Shown here in pieces: positions 1-7,931 of a stretch of 64,000 nucleotides of DNA (position 1 is the first letter of the stretch; every line of letters starts with the position of its first letter). Made by a program: the position numbers and the translations under genes. Under the pieces are notes generated by a model. It ran no database searches and had not been told where the DNA came from. It saw only the letters and a list, made by a program, of their open reading frames with translations. The stretch covers positions 62,001-126,000 of the forward strand of contig NZ_VIGC02000012.1 in the NCBI RefSeq assembly GCF_006569185.2. The letters run 5' to 3'. The stretch is from Litorilinea aerophila (GTDB taxonomy: Bacteria > Chloroflexota > Anaerolineae > Caldilineales > Caldilineaceae).

Positions 1-689
1 TCCACCTCCACACCCACCTGGCCGAGACCCTGGACGAGGAGCGCTTCTGCCTGGAGCGCTTCGGCCAGCGGCCGGTGGAGTATGCCGGGGCGCTGGATTG
101 GATGGGCGATGACGTGTGGCATGCCCACTGTGTCCACCTGAACCAGGAGGAAATCGGCCACTTCGCCCGCACCCACACCGGCGTGGCCCACTGCCCCACC
201 AGCAACATGCGCCTGGCCAGCGGCATTGCCCCCGTGCGCGCCCTCTGTGCAGCCGGGGTGCCCGTGGGTCTGGGCGTGGACGGCAGCGCCAGCAACGACA
301 GCAGCCACATGCTGGCCGAAGTACGCCAGACGCTGCTCCTGCAGCGGGTGCTGGGGGATCCCCAGGCCATGACCGCACGCCAGGCCCTGGAGCTGGCCAC
401 CCTGGGCGGCGCCGCGGTCCTGGGCCGGGACGACATCGGCGCGCTGGCGCCGGGCATGGCCGCGGACATCATCGCCTTTGACCTCAACGCCCTGGCCTAC
501 GCGGGCGGCGCCGTCCACGACCCGGTGGCGGCGCTGGTCTTCTGCCACCCCCAGCCGGTGACCTGGGCCATGGTCAACGGACGCCTGCTGGTGGAGGGGG
601 GCGAGGTGCGCACGGTGGATTTGCCGACCCTGGTGGCTCAACATAACCAGGCCGCGCGGGCGCTGCTGGCCCGGGCGGGCTACGCCTGA
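1..689 (+). CDS. 8-oxoguanine deaminase-type amidohydrolase (5' truncated by window edge)
   Basis: Reading frame 3 is open from the first bases, so the gene begins upstream of the window and only its C-terminal ~228 residues are present. The visible part starts with HLHTHLAETLDEERFC, then WHAHCVH and VAHCPTSNMRLASGIAPVR, then the metal-binding aspartate context GVDGSASNDSSHM. This series is typical of the cytosine/guanine deaminase-like amidohydrolases, specifically the 8-oxoguanine deaminase/AtzB-like branch. Known members are cytosolic metal-dependent hydrolases that deaminate oxidised or substituted purines and related rings. The tail GMAADIIAFDLN...WAMVNGRLLVEGGEV is the usual small beta-sandwich domain of amidohydrolases. 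An internal GTG at 75 is not the real start, because the conserved HTH motif lies before it. The next gene follows 14 bases downstream. Exact substrate is inferred from motif similarity. Confidence 0.85.
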   Translation, partial: HLHTHLAETLDEERFCLERFGQRPVEYAGALDWMGDDVWHAHCVHLNQEEIGHFARTHTGVAHCPTSNMRLASGIAPVRALCAAGVPVGLGVDGSASNDSSHMLAEVRQTLLLQRVLGDPQAMTARQALELATLGGAAVLGRDDIGALAPGMAADIIAFDLNALAYAGGAVHDPVAALVFCHPQPVTWAMVNGRLLVEGGEVRTVDLPTLVAQHNQAARALLARAGYA

Positions 690-703
690 GGAGCCCAGCC
701 CCC

Positions 704-3484
704 ATGGCCGGCGAAACCTTCGATGTCATCCTCACCCACGAGCACACAGACTTCGACGCGCTGGCGTCCCTGCTCGCGGCGGCGCTGCTCTTTCCAGAGG
801 CGCTGCCGGTGTTGCCCCGCCAGCTCAACCGCAACGTGCGGGATTTTCTGGCCCTCCACAAGAACCACCTGCCCTTCCTCACCGACCGGGAGCTGCCCCG
901 GGGCCGGGTGCGGCGAGCCATTTTGGTGGACACCCAGTCGGCCAACTGGGTCAAGGGGATGGATGAAAACGTAGAGCTCTTCATCATCGATCACCACCCG
1001 GCGGATGGCGACCAGAGCCGGGCCAGCCGCTTCTGGTTCGAGCCGGTGGGCGCCAACACCACCATCCTGGTGGAGAAGCTCATGGAACAGGGGCAAGATC
1101 TGACCCCGGTCCAGGCCACCCTGCTGGCCCTGGGCATCCACGAGGACACGGGCAGCCTCACCTATTCGTCCACCACCCACCGGGACGCGCGCTGTCTGGC
1201 CTGGCTGCTGCAGCCCGAACATCACGTAAACCTGGAGGTGGTGGCCCAGTTCCTCCACCACCCCCTGAGCGAGGCCCAGCGGGCCCTGCTGGAACAGCTC
1301 ATCGCCCACAGCGAATTCCTGGAAGTGGCCGGCCACACCATCGTCATCGCCCAGGCCACCGCGCCGGAGTTCAAGGAGGAGATCAGCGCGCTGGCCAGTC
1401 GCCTGCGGGATTTCCACGAGACCGATGCGGTTTTCCTGGTCATCGACCTGGGCGACATCGTCCAGGTGGTGGCCCGCAGCACCACCGACGAGATCGACGT
1501 GGGCAAGGTGGCCGAGGGATTGGGCGGCGGCGGACATACCCGCGCGGCCGCGGCGCCGGTCCACGGCCCGGGCGTGAACACCCAGACGGTGCGCGACCGC
1601 ATCGTGGCCCTGGTGGAGCAACACAGCCGCTCGGCCTTGACGGTGGGGGACATCATGAGCGCGGGCCGCCCCCAGATCCTGCGCCCCCACATGACCATCC
1701 AAGAGGCCCTGGAACTCATGCAGCGGTACGGCCACGAAGGCTTCCCCGTGGTGGAAGAGCTGCCCGACGGCCGAGAGGTGCTGCTGGGCGTCCTCACCCG
1801 GCGGGAGGCGGACCGGGCCGTCAGCCACAGGTTGGGCAACGAGCCGGTCACCCGCTTCATGCGAGCCGGCCAGGTGACCGTGCGCCCCGACGACGCCGTC
1901 TCCACCCTGCGGCGGCGGATGATCGAGAGCAACTGGGGCCAGATCCCGGTGGTGGACGACCAGGGCCACATCATCGGCATCGTCACCCGCACCGACCTGA
2001 TCAAGCTCTGGGACGAGAAGGCCCTGCCCCGGCGCCATGCCGAGGAAATTGCTGCCCGGCTCCAGTCCAGCCTGACGCCGGTACAACACCACCTGCTGGC
2101 GCTGATCGGCGATGAGGTGGACCAGATGGGCTACACCGTCTACGTGGTAGGCGGCTTTGTGCGGGATCTGCTCCTGGGCACCCGGCAGGCAGGGAGCCTG
2201 GCCCTGGACATGGACATCGTCATCGAGGGCAATGCCATCGAGTTCGCCCAGCGCATGCAGCGCCTCTACGGCGGGCGGGTAGTGCCCCATCGCCGCTTTG
2301 GCACGGCCAAGTGGCTGCTGGACGACCCGGATCACCCGGTGGACCGGGAAAAGCTGCTGGCCGGGCTAGAGGCAACGGAGAAAGAGGCGGCGGACCTGCC
2401 CCCGCACCTGGATTTCGTCACGGCCCGGACGGAGTTTTACACCGAGCCTACCGCCCTGCCTACGGTGGAGCGCAGCAGCATCAAGCTGGACCTCCACCGC
2501 CGGGACTTCACCATCAACACCCTGGCCGTCTGCCTGAACCCGGAACGGTGGGGGGAATTGCTGGACTTCTACGGCGGCCTGAACGACCTCAACGCGGGCA
2601 TCATCCGGGTGCTCCACAGCCTCAGCTTCGTGGACGATCCCACCCGCATCCTGCGGGCCGTGCGCTACGAGCAGCGCTTCCGCTTCCGCATCGAGCCCCG
2701 CACCCTGGAGCTGCTTCAAGATGCCCTGGAGCTGCTGGATCGGGTGTCGCCGGCCCGGCTGCGCCATGAATTTGAACGCATCCTCCAGGAAGAGGAGCCA
2801 GAGCGCACCCTGGCCCGGCTGGCAGAGCTGGGCGTGTTGGCCCGCATTCACCCCGAGCTGGAGGTGGACGAATGGCTGGCCGACCGCTTCGCCCGCCTGC
2901 GGGCTGCCCTGGCCGCCCCGCCCGAAGACCCGGAGAGCGACCCGGCCCTCCGGGAAGAGGCCATCGAGCGCCTCTACTGGGGGCTGCTGGTCTTCCGGCT
3001 CACGCCCAAGGCCAACCAGGCCCTCTTCCGCCGCCTGGGCCTGCGGGGAGAGACCCAGCGGCTGGTCCAGGGGCTGATGACCTTCCGGGCGCACCTGGAG
3101 GAGCTGGACACGCCCGGGTTGCCGGCCAGCCGGGCGGTGGCCATCCTGGATGAGGTGCGGCCGGCAGCTGTGGCCCTGGCGGCCATCGCCTGCGCCGACC
3201 GGCCCCAGATCCAGCAGGTGTACCGCCAGTATCGAGACGTCTGGCGCCATGTCCAGCCCGAGCTGGACGGCAATGACCTGATCGCCCTGGGGCTGCCCCG
3301 GGGCCCCCTGTACCGGCGCATCCTGACGGCCCTGCGGGCAGCCCGCCTGGATGGCAAGATCCAGAGCCGGGAAGAGGAGGTGGAGATGGCCCTGGCCCTC
3401 GCGGCGGAGGCAGGCGCGGACAAGGTCCAGCGCACCGCCAGGAGCCGGGCCCAGGAGCATGGGCAGGCCGGGAAGGGGATCTGA
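704..3484 (+). CDS. DHH-CBS-tRNA nucleotidyltransferase / poly(A) polymerase fusion
   Basis: A 926-residue three-module protein. Residues ~1-300 are a DHH/DHHA1 phosphoesterase-like region with IIDHHPAD near residue 95 and GGGGHTRAAAA near 274. Residues ~310-445 hold two CBS motifs (VGDIMSAGRP..., VTRFMRAGQV...IIGIVTRTDLI) that normally bind adenine nucleotides. Residues ~475-900 form a class II nucleotidyltransferase: VYVVGGFVRDLLLG, the catalytic acidic pair in LDMDIVIEG near 500, and DDPTRILRAVRYEQRF near 643. Such fusions are known in several deep-branching bacteria and are annotated as CCA-adding, A-adding or poly(A) polymerase. Which activity this copy has cannot be told from sequence. 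It starts 14 bases after the amidohydrolase, and the next gene begins one base after its stop, so the three are probably co-transcribed. Confidence 0.92.
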   Translation: MAGETFDVILTHEHTDFDALASLLAAALLFPEALPVLPRQLNRNVRDFLALHKNHLPFLTDRELPRGRVRRAILVDTQSANWVKGMDENVELFIIDHHPADGDQSRASRFWFEPVGANTTILVEKLMEQGQDLTPVQATLLALGIHEDTGSLTYSSTTHRDARCLAWLLQPEHHVNLEVVAQFLHHPLSEAQRALLEQLIAHSEFLEVAGHTIVIAQATAPEFKEEISALASRLRDFHETDAVFLVIDLGDIVQVVARSTTDEIDVGKVAEGLGGGGHTRAAAAPVHGPGVNTQTVRDRIVALVEQHSRSALTVGDIMSAGRPQILRPHMTIQEALELMQRYGHEGFPVVEELPDGREVLLGVLTRREADRAVSHRLGNEPVTRFMRAGQVTVRPDDAVSTLRRRMIESNWGQIPVVDDQGHIIGIVTRTDLIKLWDEKALPRRHAEEIAARLQSSLTPVQHHLLALIGDEVDQMGYTVYVVGGFVRDLLLGTRQAGSLALDMDIVIEGNAIEFAQRMQRLYGGRVVPHRRFGTAKWLLDDPDHPVDREKLLAGLEATEKEAADLPPHLDFVTARTEFYTEPTALPTVERSSIKLDLHRRDFTINTLAVCLNPERWGELLDFYGGLNDLNAGIIRVLHSLSFVDDPTRILRAVRYEQRFRFRIEPRTLELLQDALELLDRVSPARLRHEFERILQEEEPERTLARLAELGVLARIHPELEVDEWLADRFARLRAALAAPPEDPESDPALREEAIERLYWGLLVFRLTPKANQALFRRLGLRGETQRLVQGLMTFRAHLEELDTPGLPASRAVAILDEVRPAAVALAAIACADRPQIQQVYRQYRDVWRHVQPELDGNDLIALGLPRGPLYRRILTALRAARLDGKIQSREEEVEMALALAAEAGADKVQRTARSRAQEHGQAGKGI

Positions 3485-3485
3485 C

Positions 3486-4502
3486 ATGGGGATGCAGGCG
3501 GGAGACACGGTGCTGGTGACCGGCGCCACCGGCTACATCGGCGGGCGCCTGGCGGAACGGCTGGTGACCGAAGAGGGGGTGCACGTCCGTGGGCTGGTGC
3601 GCAACCCGGCCAAGGCCGCTGAGCTGGCCCGGCGGGGCATCGAGGTGGTCCCCGGCGACATCACCGATCCGGCCTCCCTGCAGGGAGCCATGGCGGGCTG
3701 TCAGGTGGTCTTCCACGCGGCGGCCTGGGTGAGCGAAGCCGGCAGCCGGGACGAGGTTTGGGCCGTCAACGTTCAGGGCACCCAGAACGTGGTAGACGCC
3801 GCCCTGGCTGCGGGCGTTCAGCGGCTGGTCCATGTCAGCTCCTGTGCGGTCTACGGTTCCCTGCAGCAGTTCGACATCGACGAAGAAACGCCGCCCCGGC
3901 GCACCGGCAACCTCTATGCGGACTCCAAAGTGGAGGCAGAGGAGGTGGTCTTCCGGGCGTGGCAGGAGCAGGGTCTGGCGGTGGTGGTGGCCAGGCCTTC
4001 CCAGGTGTACGGGCTGGGTTCGCCCCAGTTCACTTTACGCCCGCTGGAGGCTATCCGCAGCGGGAAGATGCTCCTCATCGACGGGGGCCGACACCTGTGC
4101 AAGCCCATCTACATCGACAACCTGGTGGACGGCCTCATCTGCTGTGCAAAGGTGGAGGCCGCCGTAGGCCAGGCCTTCAACTTCACCGATGGCCCGCCCG
4201 TCCCCTGGCGGGAATTTTTCGGTGCCTATGCCCGCATGCTGGGCGTGGAGCGGCTCCCTGCCGCCCCCTATCCGGTGGCCTGGCTGGCTGCGGCCCTTTT
4301 TGAGCTTCAGGCGGCCGTGCGGGGACGGAAGGCCAGCCTGAACCGGCGGGTGGTCAAGGCGCTGCGCAGCAACAACAGCTTCAGCAACCGCAAAGCCCGC
4401 ACGGTGTTGGGCTGGGAGCCCAGGGTGGATCTGGCCGAGGGCATGCGCCGGACCGAAGCCTGGCTGCGGGCCAATGGCTATCTGGAGAAGAAGCGGCCGT
4501 AG
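3486..4502 (+). CDS. NAD-dependent epimerase/dehydratase (extended SDR)
   Basis: A 338-residue extended short-chain dehydrogenase. The Rossmann motif VTGATGYIGGRLAERL lies near residues 10-25. The catalytic serine is in VSSCAVYG and the YxxxK pair is in NLYADSKVEAEEVV. Family members act on nucleotide sugars, dihydroflavonols or 3-beta-hydroxysteroid-like substrates, and substrate is not deducible here. The ATG at 3486, one base after the preceding stop, is chosen because the fingerprint begins ten residues later; the frame is open further upstream but only within the preceding gene. It probably ends the operon that begins with the amidohydrolase, since a hairpin follows at 4509. Confidence 0.88.
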   Translation: MGMQAGDTVLVTGATGYIGGRLAERLVTEEGVHVRGLVRNPAKAAELARRGIEVVPGDITDPASLQGAMAGCQVVFHAAAWVSEAGSRDEVWAVNVQGTQNVVDAALAAGVQRLVHVSSCAVYGSLQQFDIDEETPPRRTGNLYADSKVEAEEVVFRAWQEQGLAVVVARPSQVYGLGSPQFTLRPLEAIRSGKMLLIDGGRHLCKPIYIDNLVDGLICCAKVEAAVGQAFNFTDGPPVPWREFFGAYARMLGVERLPAAPYPVAWLAAALFELQAAVRGRKASLNRRVVKALRSNNSFSNRKARTVLGWEPRVDLAEGMRRTEAWLRANGYLEKKRP

Positions 4503-4508
4503 GTTCCA

Positions 4509-4542
4509 TTTCCATACGGGACGCCTTCGTGCGGTATGGAAA
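4509..4542 (+). terminator. Hairpin after the epimerase gene, without T-run
   Basis: Nine-base arms TTTCCATAC (4509-4517) and GTATGGAAA (4534-4542) enclose a GC-rich loop immediately after the stop codon. There is no T-tract, so this is a weak terminator or mRNA-end hairpin. Confidence 0.4.
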
Positions 4543-4617
4543 CCGCATCTACCCGCCTGATGCCCCTTCCTGATTCGCACCCAAGATCTGGGATGTACCC
4601 AATCCCGGGGGGTGATT

Positions 4618-4645
4618 TTGTCCGGTCCTCCCCTTTTGTTACAAT
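4618..4645 (+). promoter_or_regulatory. Putative sigma70-type promoter for the small membrane protein pair
   Basis: TTGTCC (4618-4623), 16 bases, then TACAAT (4640-4645), about 60 bases before the GTG start at 4708. It fits a housekeeping promoter and lies beyond the hairpin that closes the previous unit. Confidence 0.5.
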
Positions 4646-4707
4646 AGGCCTGTACTGGGTAATCCGCCGTTGCCAGTGCAACGGCAGCCGTCAACAGGGA
4701 TGCAGAC

Positions 4708-5028
4708 GTGGACCTGGCCTTCTGGCGTGACATTTCGCTCATCTGGTTGTCGTTGATCTGCTTCGTGGCCCTGGTGATCCCCCTCGGGATCGCCTATTTC
4801 GCGGTCAAGGGCATCAACGCCCTGTCTGCTCGAGTGCCCCCGCTTCTTCACCAGGCCCAAGAAATCAGCCATACCGTTCGAACCCGGACAGAGAGCGCCA
4901 GCCTGCAGGTGGCGACGCCTGTGATCCGCACTCGCCGCCAGGCGACACGGCTCACCACGGCCCTCCGCGCCCTCTGGCCACGATCCCCGCGTGACCTTTC
5001 TGCCAAGGAGACAATCCATGAGCCATAA
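4708..5028 (+). CDS. Small single-span membrane protein of unknown function
   Basis: A 106-residue protein with one strong hydrophobic segment near residues 10-33 (IWLSLICFVALVIPLGIAYF), then an amphipathic, arginine-rich tail. The GTG start is favoured by AGGGA seven bases upstream. No characterised family was recognised. It overlaps the next small gene by 11 bases, so the two are likely translated from one transcript. Small paired membrane proteins of this type can be envelope stress factors, but nothing in the sequence proves that. Confidence 0.65.
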   Translation: MDLAFWRDISLIWLSLICFVALVIPLGIAYFAVKGINALSARVPPLLHQAQEISHTVRTRTESASLQVATPVIRTRRQATRLTTALRALWPRSPRDLSAKETIHEP

Positions 5029-5224
5029 GACCCGAGCTTTGCTGATCGGCATGGTCGCCGGCGCGCTCCTGGGTGCCGCCTTCGCCTGGGTTGCCAGCGA
5101 CGATGTCGATCAAAATGGAGAAGAAAGCCCCCTGGCCCATCTGGGTCCTGCTGATTATTTCCAGCTGGGCATCAGCATTTTGACCCTGGCGCGCCAGTTT
5201 GGCGGCATGCTCAAACGAGTTTAA
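5018..5224 (+). CDS. Small membrane protein (YtxH-like in layout)
   Basis: A 68-residue protein with an N-terminal hydrophobic glycine/alanine helix (LLIGMVAGALLGAAFAWVA), followed by a short acidic stretch and an amphipathic C-terminus. The ATG at 5018 is preceded by AAGGAG with seven-base spacing, which clearly decides the start against the GTG at 4991. The layout resembles YtxH-type small proteins, but the similarity is too short to assign a family. It overlaps the end of the preceding gene. Confidence 0.65.
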   Translation: MSHKTRALLIGMVAGALLGAAFAWVASDDVDQNGEESPLAHLGPADYFQLGISILTLARQFGGMLKRV

Positions 5225-5348
5225 TGGGCGCTCATCTTCCCCAAGGGCGCGCACCTGGCCAGCTGGCAATCAGCGGTGAACTCGGTCAGGCAGCGTCCAT
5301 GCCGGGCAGATGAGCCATCGAGGGAGAGAAAGGCAGAGGTGATCCATC

Positions 5349-6770
5349 GTGTCTACCCGACTTGGTACCCCCGAACGTCCCCTGTACGTGGCCATCATCG
5401 GTGCGGGGCCTTCGGGCTTCTATGCAGCCGGGGCCTTGTTCAAAGAGGATATTGTCGTCCACGTGGACATGTTCGAGCGGCTGCCCGCGCCCCACGGCCT
5501 GGTCCGCTATGGCGTGGCGCCGGATCACCAGAACATCAAGGCCGTGTCCAAGGTATATGACCGCACGGCCAAGGAGCCGGGCTTCCGCTTCTTCGGCAAT
5601 GTGGAGTTCGGCCGGGACATCACCCACGACGAGCTGCGCCGCCACTACGACGCCATCATCTACGCCGTGGGTGCCCAGACCGACCGACGGCTGAACATTC
5701 CCGGCGAAGATCTGCCCAACAGCATGTCGGCCACCGAGTTTGTGGCCTGGTACAACGGCCACCCCTACTTTGCCGACCTGGCCCCGGACCTGAGCGTGGA
5801 GAGTGCCGTGGTGGTGGGTGCCGGCAACGTGGCCATGGACGTGGCCCGCATCCTGGCCAAGTCCGCCGACGAGCTGCGCCACACGGACATCGCCGACCAT
5901 GCCCTGGCTGCCCTGGCCGAGAGCCAGATCAAGGAGATCCACATCCTGGCCCGCCGTGGTCCGGCCCAGGTGAAGTTCACCAATGCCGAGATCCGGGAAT
6001 TTGGCCACCTGGAAAACGCGGATCCCATCGTCTTTGAGCGGGAGCTGAAGCTAGACCCGGCCAGCAGCGCCTCCATCAAGGATGACACCGCAGCCCAGAA
6101 GAACATCGACTACCTGCGCGCCTATGCCGAGATCGGCGCCACGGGCAAACCCCGGCGGGTCTACTTTCGCTTCCTCCTTTCGCCGGTGGAAATCATCGGC
6201 GAGGATGGGCGGATCGTGGCTGTGCGGGCAGAAAAGAACCAGCTTCGCCCCACCCTGACCGGCTACATCAATGCCTATGGCACAGGCGAGTATGAGGAGA
6301 TTCCGGCCGGTCTGGTGCTGCGCGCCGTGGGGTACAAGGGCATTCCCCTGCCCGGCGTCCCCTACGACCCTCGCACAGGTGTGATCCCCAACGATGTGGG
6401 GCGGGTCATGAACCCGGAGACCGACAAGTTGGTGCCTGGGGAGTATGTGGTGGGCTGGGCCAAGCGGGGTCCTACGGGCGTCATCGGCACCAACAAGCCC
6501 GACGCGGTGGAGACGGTGAACAGCCTGCTGGAGGATCTGCAGGCCGGCAAGCTGCCCCCTGCACCGGAGCCAGACCCTGATCGGGTTGTGGCGCTCCTGG
6601 AGGAGCGGGGGGTGCCCTACGTGTCCATCGACGACTGGTGGAAACTGAACGAACTGGAGATCCAGGCCGGCAAGGAACAGGGGCGGCCCCGGGTCAAGTT
6701 CGTTCACATCGACGAGATGCTGGAGATCCTGGGCAAGCGGGTCGCCCGGACCGCCCAGGACACGCCCTGA
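5349..6770 (+). CDS. fprA: Ferredoxin/adrenodoxin-type NADP+ reductase
   Basis: A 473-residue flavoprotein of the FprA/adrenodoxin reductase family. These enzymes move electrons between NADPH and ferredoxin through FAD. The FAD-binding motif IIGAGPSGFYAAGAL is near residue 15. The family block LPAPHGLVRYGVAPDHQNIK follows. The NADP Rossmann motif VVVGAGNVAMDVARIL is near 155, RRGPAQVKFTNAEIREF near 200, and WAKRGPTGVIGTNKPDA near 370. The GTG start at 5349 is supported by GAGGTGAT just upstream, an almost perfect anti-16S match. It appears monocistronic: a strong hairpin terminator follows at 6810. Confidence 0.93.
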   Translation: MSTRLGTPERPLYVAIIGAGPSGFYAAGALFKEDIVVHVDMFERLPAPHGLVRYGVAPDHQNIKAVSKVYDRTAKEPGFRFFGNVEFGRDITHDELRRHYDAIIYAVGAQTDRRLNIPGEDLPNSMSATEFVAWYNGHPYFADLAPDLSVESAVVVGAGNVAMDVARILAKSADELRHTDIADHALAALAESQIKEIHILARRGPAQVKFTNAEIREFGHLENADPIVFERELKLDPASSASIKDDTAAQKNIDYLRAYAEIGATGKPRRVYFRFLLSPVEIIGEDGRIVAVRAEKNQLRPTLTGYINAYGTGEYEEIPAGLVLRAVGYKGIPLPGVPYDPRTGVIPNDVGRVMNPETDKLVPGEYVVGWAKRGPTGVIGTNKPDAVETVNSLLEDLQAGKLPPAPEPDPDRVVALLEERGVPYVSIDDWWKLNELEIQAGKEQGRPRVKFVHIDEMLEILGKRVARTAQDTP

Positions 6771-6800
6771 GGATGGCGCACAGTTACCACGACAGCCAGT

Positions 6801-6840
6801 AAAAACCAGGGCCGCCGGTTGGTGCCGGCGGCCTTTTTCT
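6801..6840. terminator. Bidirectional rho-independent terminator
   Basis: Perfect nine-base arms GGCCGCCGG (6810-6818) and CCGGCGGCC (6825-6833) with a six-base loop. TTTTTCT follows on the plus strand and AAAAA precedes, giving a T-run on the minus strand. It serves both fprA and the convergent DsbA-family gene that ends at 6843. Confidence 0.9.
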
Positions 6841-6842
6841 GT

Positions 6843-7469
6843 TCAGGATGGGCCAGACTCCTCCGCGGCCAGTTCGGCGGCCACATGCCGCACCACCTTT
6901 TCCAGCAGGTGAAGGGGCTGGGCGCCAGAAACCAGATATTTCTCCGCAAAGACCAGGGCCGGCACGGCAGTGAGTCCATAGGCCTGGGCCTGGGCGATGT
7001 CCTCATCCACAGCCTGCTGGTAAACGGGATCTGTCAACGCCTGGAGGAAGGCCGTGGCATCCAGGCCCACCTCCCGGGCCAGCTCCGTCAATACGTCCGG
7101 CTGGCCAATGTCCTGGGCCTCTTGCCAGTAGGCGCGCATGACCCGGTCGTGATAGGCGGCGCCTTTGCCCTGGGATTCGGCGTATTTGTGGCCGATCAGG
7201 GCAGGGCGGCTGTCAATGCCGAACGGCCCCGGGTTCATCTCCAGCCCGTACTGCTCCCGGGCGATGGCGTAGAGACGAGGTCGGGATTCCTCAATCCGCG
7301 CCCGATAGTCGGGTGAAATGGGGGTACCGGCCGGGCGCAATTCAAAGGCGCGCCAGCGGACGGTGACCGGGTGTCGTGCTTCGAGCTGCTCCAAACTGGA
7401 GGCCACGAGAAAGCACCACGGTCACGCAAAGTCGGACCAGACGTCGATACGGATTCGCTCTTGGGACAT
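6843..7469 (-). CDS. DsbA/FrnE-family thiol oxidoreductase, candidate selenoprotein (TGA = Sec16)
   Basis: Read from the ATG at 7469, the protein begins MSQERIRIDVWSDFA, meets TGA at 7424-7422, and continues PWCFLVASSLEQLEARHPV. Family members have a VWSDFxCPWC active site here, so the TGA replaces the first cysteine of CPWC, giving UPWC. With selenocysteine the product has 208 residues, the normal FrnE/DsbA-like length. The rest is intact, including FELRPAGTPI and the cis-proline loop LTAVPALVF. FrnE-like members are cytosolic thioredoxin-fold isomerases or oxidoreductases. GGAG six bases before 7469 supports the start, and a TTGACA-N18-TACAAT promoter lies upstream. A hairpin follows the TGA and selB is present at 48-50 kb. 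If TGA were a true stop, the residual GTG-start product from 7406 would lack the active site. Confidence 0.85.
7370..7421 (-). promoter_or_regulatory. Candidate bacterial SECIS element in the DsbA-family gene
   Basis: Immediately after the in-frame TGA, reading the minus strand, GTGCTT pairs with AAGCAC as a lower stem. CTCC/GGAG forms an apical stem enclosing the loop AGTTT (7397-7393). The loop G is about 26 bases past the TGA, inside the 16-37 base window described for bacterial SECIS elements. Pairing was found by eye; the internal bulge pattern needs a covariance model. Confidence 0.6.
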
Positions 7470-7572
7470 AACAAACTCCATGAAATGCGGCCTGCTGACC
7501 TGCGGGAGATCCCTTCTGGAGGCCGGGTCAGCCGCTTCACAGCCGCACCAAGACCGGCAGGGAACTGACAGG

Positions 7573-7602
7573 ATTGTACGGTGGAACCCTGTCTCCTGTC
7601 AA
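7573..7602 (-). promoter_or_regulatory. Sigma70-type promoter for the DsbA-family selenoprotein gene
   Basis: On the minus strand TTGACA (7602-7597), 18 bases, TACAAT (7578-7573). The predicted transcript start is about 97 bases before the ATG at 7469. It argues that the gene is expressed alone rather than being a decayed remnant. Confidence 0.65.
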
Positions 7603-7878
7603 TCCAGGGGCCGGTTAGGTCTGGCGACAGGGGCGCAGGGCGGGTCTCTGGCCCGCCGAACGTGGCCGAATCCACCATCCGGGGTTCCACCGCGACCCAC
7701 ACCACGACGGAGGCTTCCACACCTGCCTGGGCGCTGGTTTTTGGTCCCATCCCGACCAACAGGAACAGCAGCCCCCAAACAAAATCACCAGACTGCCGGG
7801 GATTCGCTGGTTGGCCATGATCTCCGTTGGTCCAGGGACAGCCGATGGAGCCGATGGAAAGGGGGCGATGAACAGAAT

Positions 7879-7904
7879 GGCCCGATCCTGAAACGGATCG
7901 GGCC
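7879..7904 (-). terminator. Hairpin terminator of the sugar ABC operon
   Basis: Perfect ten-base arms GGCCCGATCC and GGATCGGGCC with loop TGAAAC, 27 bases past the stop of the minus-strand binding-protein gene. The T-run on the minus strand is weak (ATTCTGTTC). Confidence 0.7.
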
Positions 7905-7931
7905 ACCGAATGCAATGGGCCATCGCCCGGC

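Larger units (their letters stand above)
7482..7931. other. Intergenic region with a possible frameshifted small membrane protein
   Basis: About 450 bases between the DsbA-family gene and the sugar ABC operon. Apart from the promoter (7573-7602) and a terminator hairpin (7879-7904) it holds a minus-strand ATG at 7818, giving MANQRIPGSLVILF. The frame then shifts at a run of five G into GLLFLLVGMGPKTSAQ. Joined, this would be a short signal-anchor protein. It may be a broken small gene or chance, and no family is recognised. Confidence 0.35.

Noticed and set aside
680-2335. Minus-strand open frame of 551 codons opposite the nucleotidyltransferase
   Set aside because: Low-complexity His/Gln/Gly-rich translation with no known motif; it is the reverse shadow of a clearly conserved gene.
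7422-7424. TGA at 7422-7424 as a true stop making the DsbA-family gene a pseudogene
   Set aside because: The rest of the frame is intact, the TGA falls exactly at a redox cysteine, a promoter and ribosome site are present and selB is encoded nearby, so Sec decoding is the better explanation.
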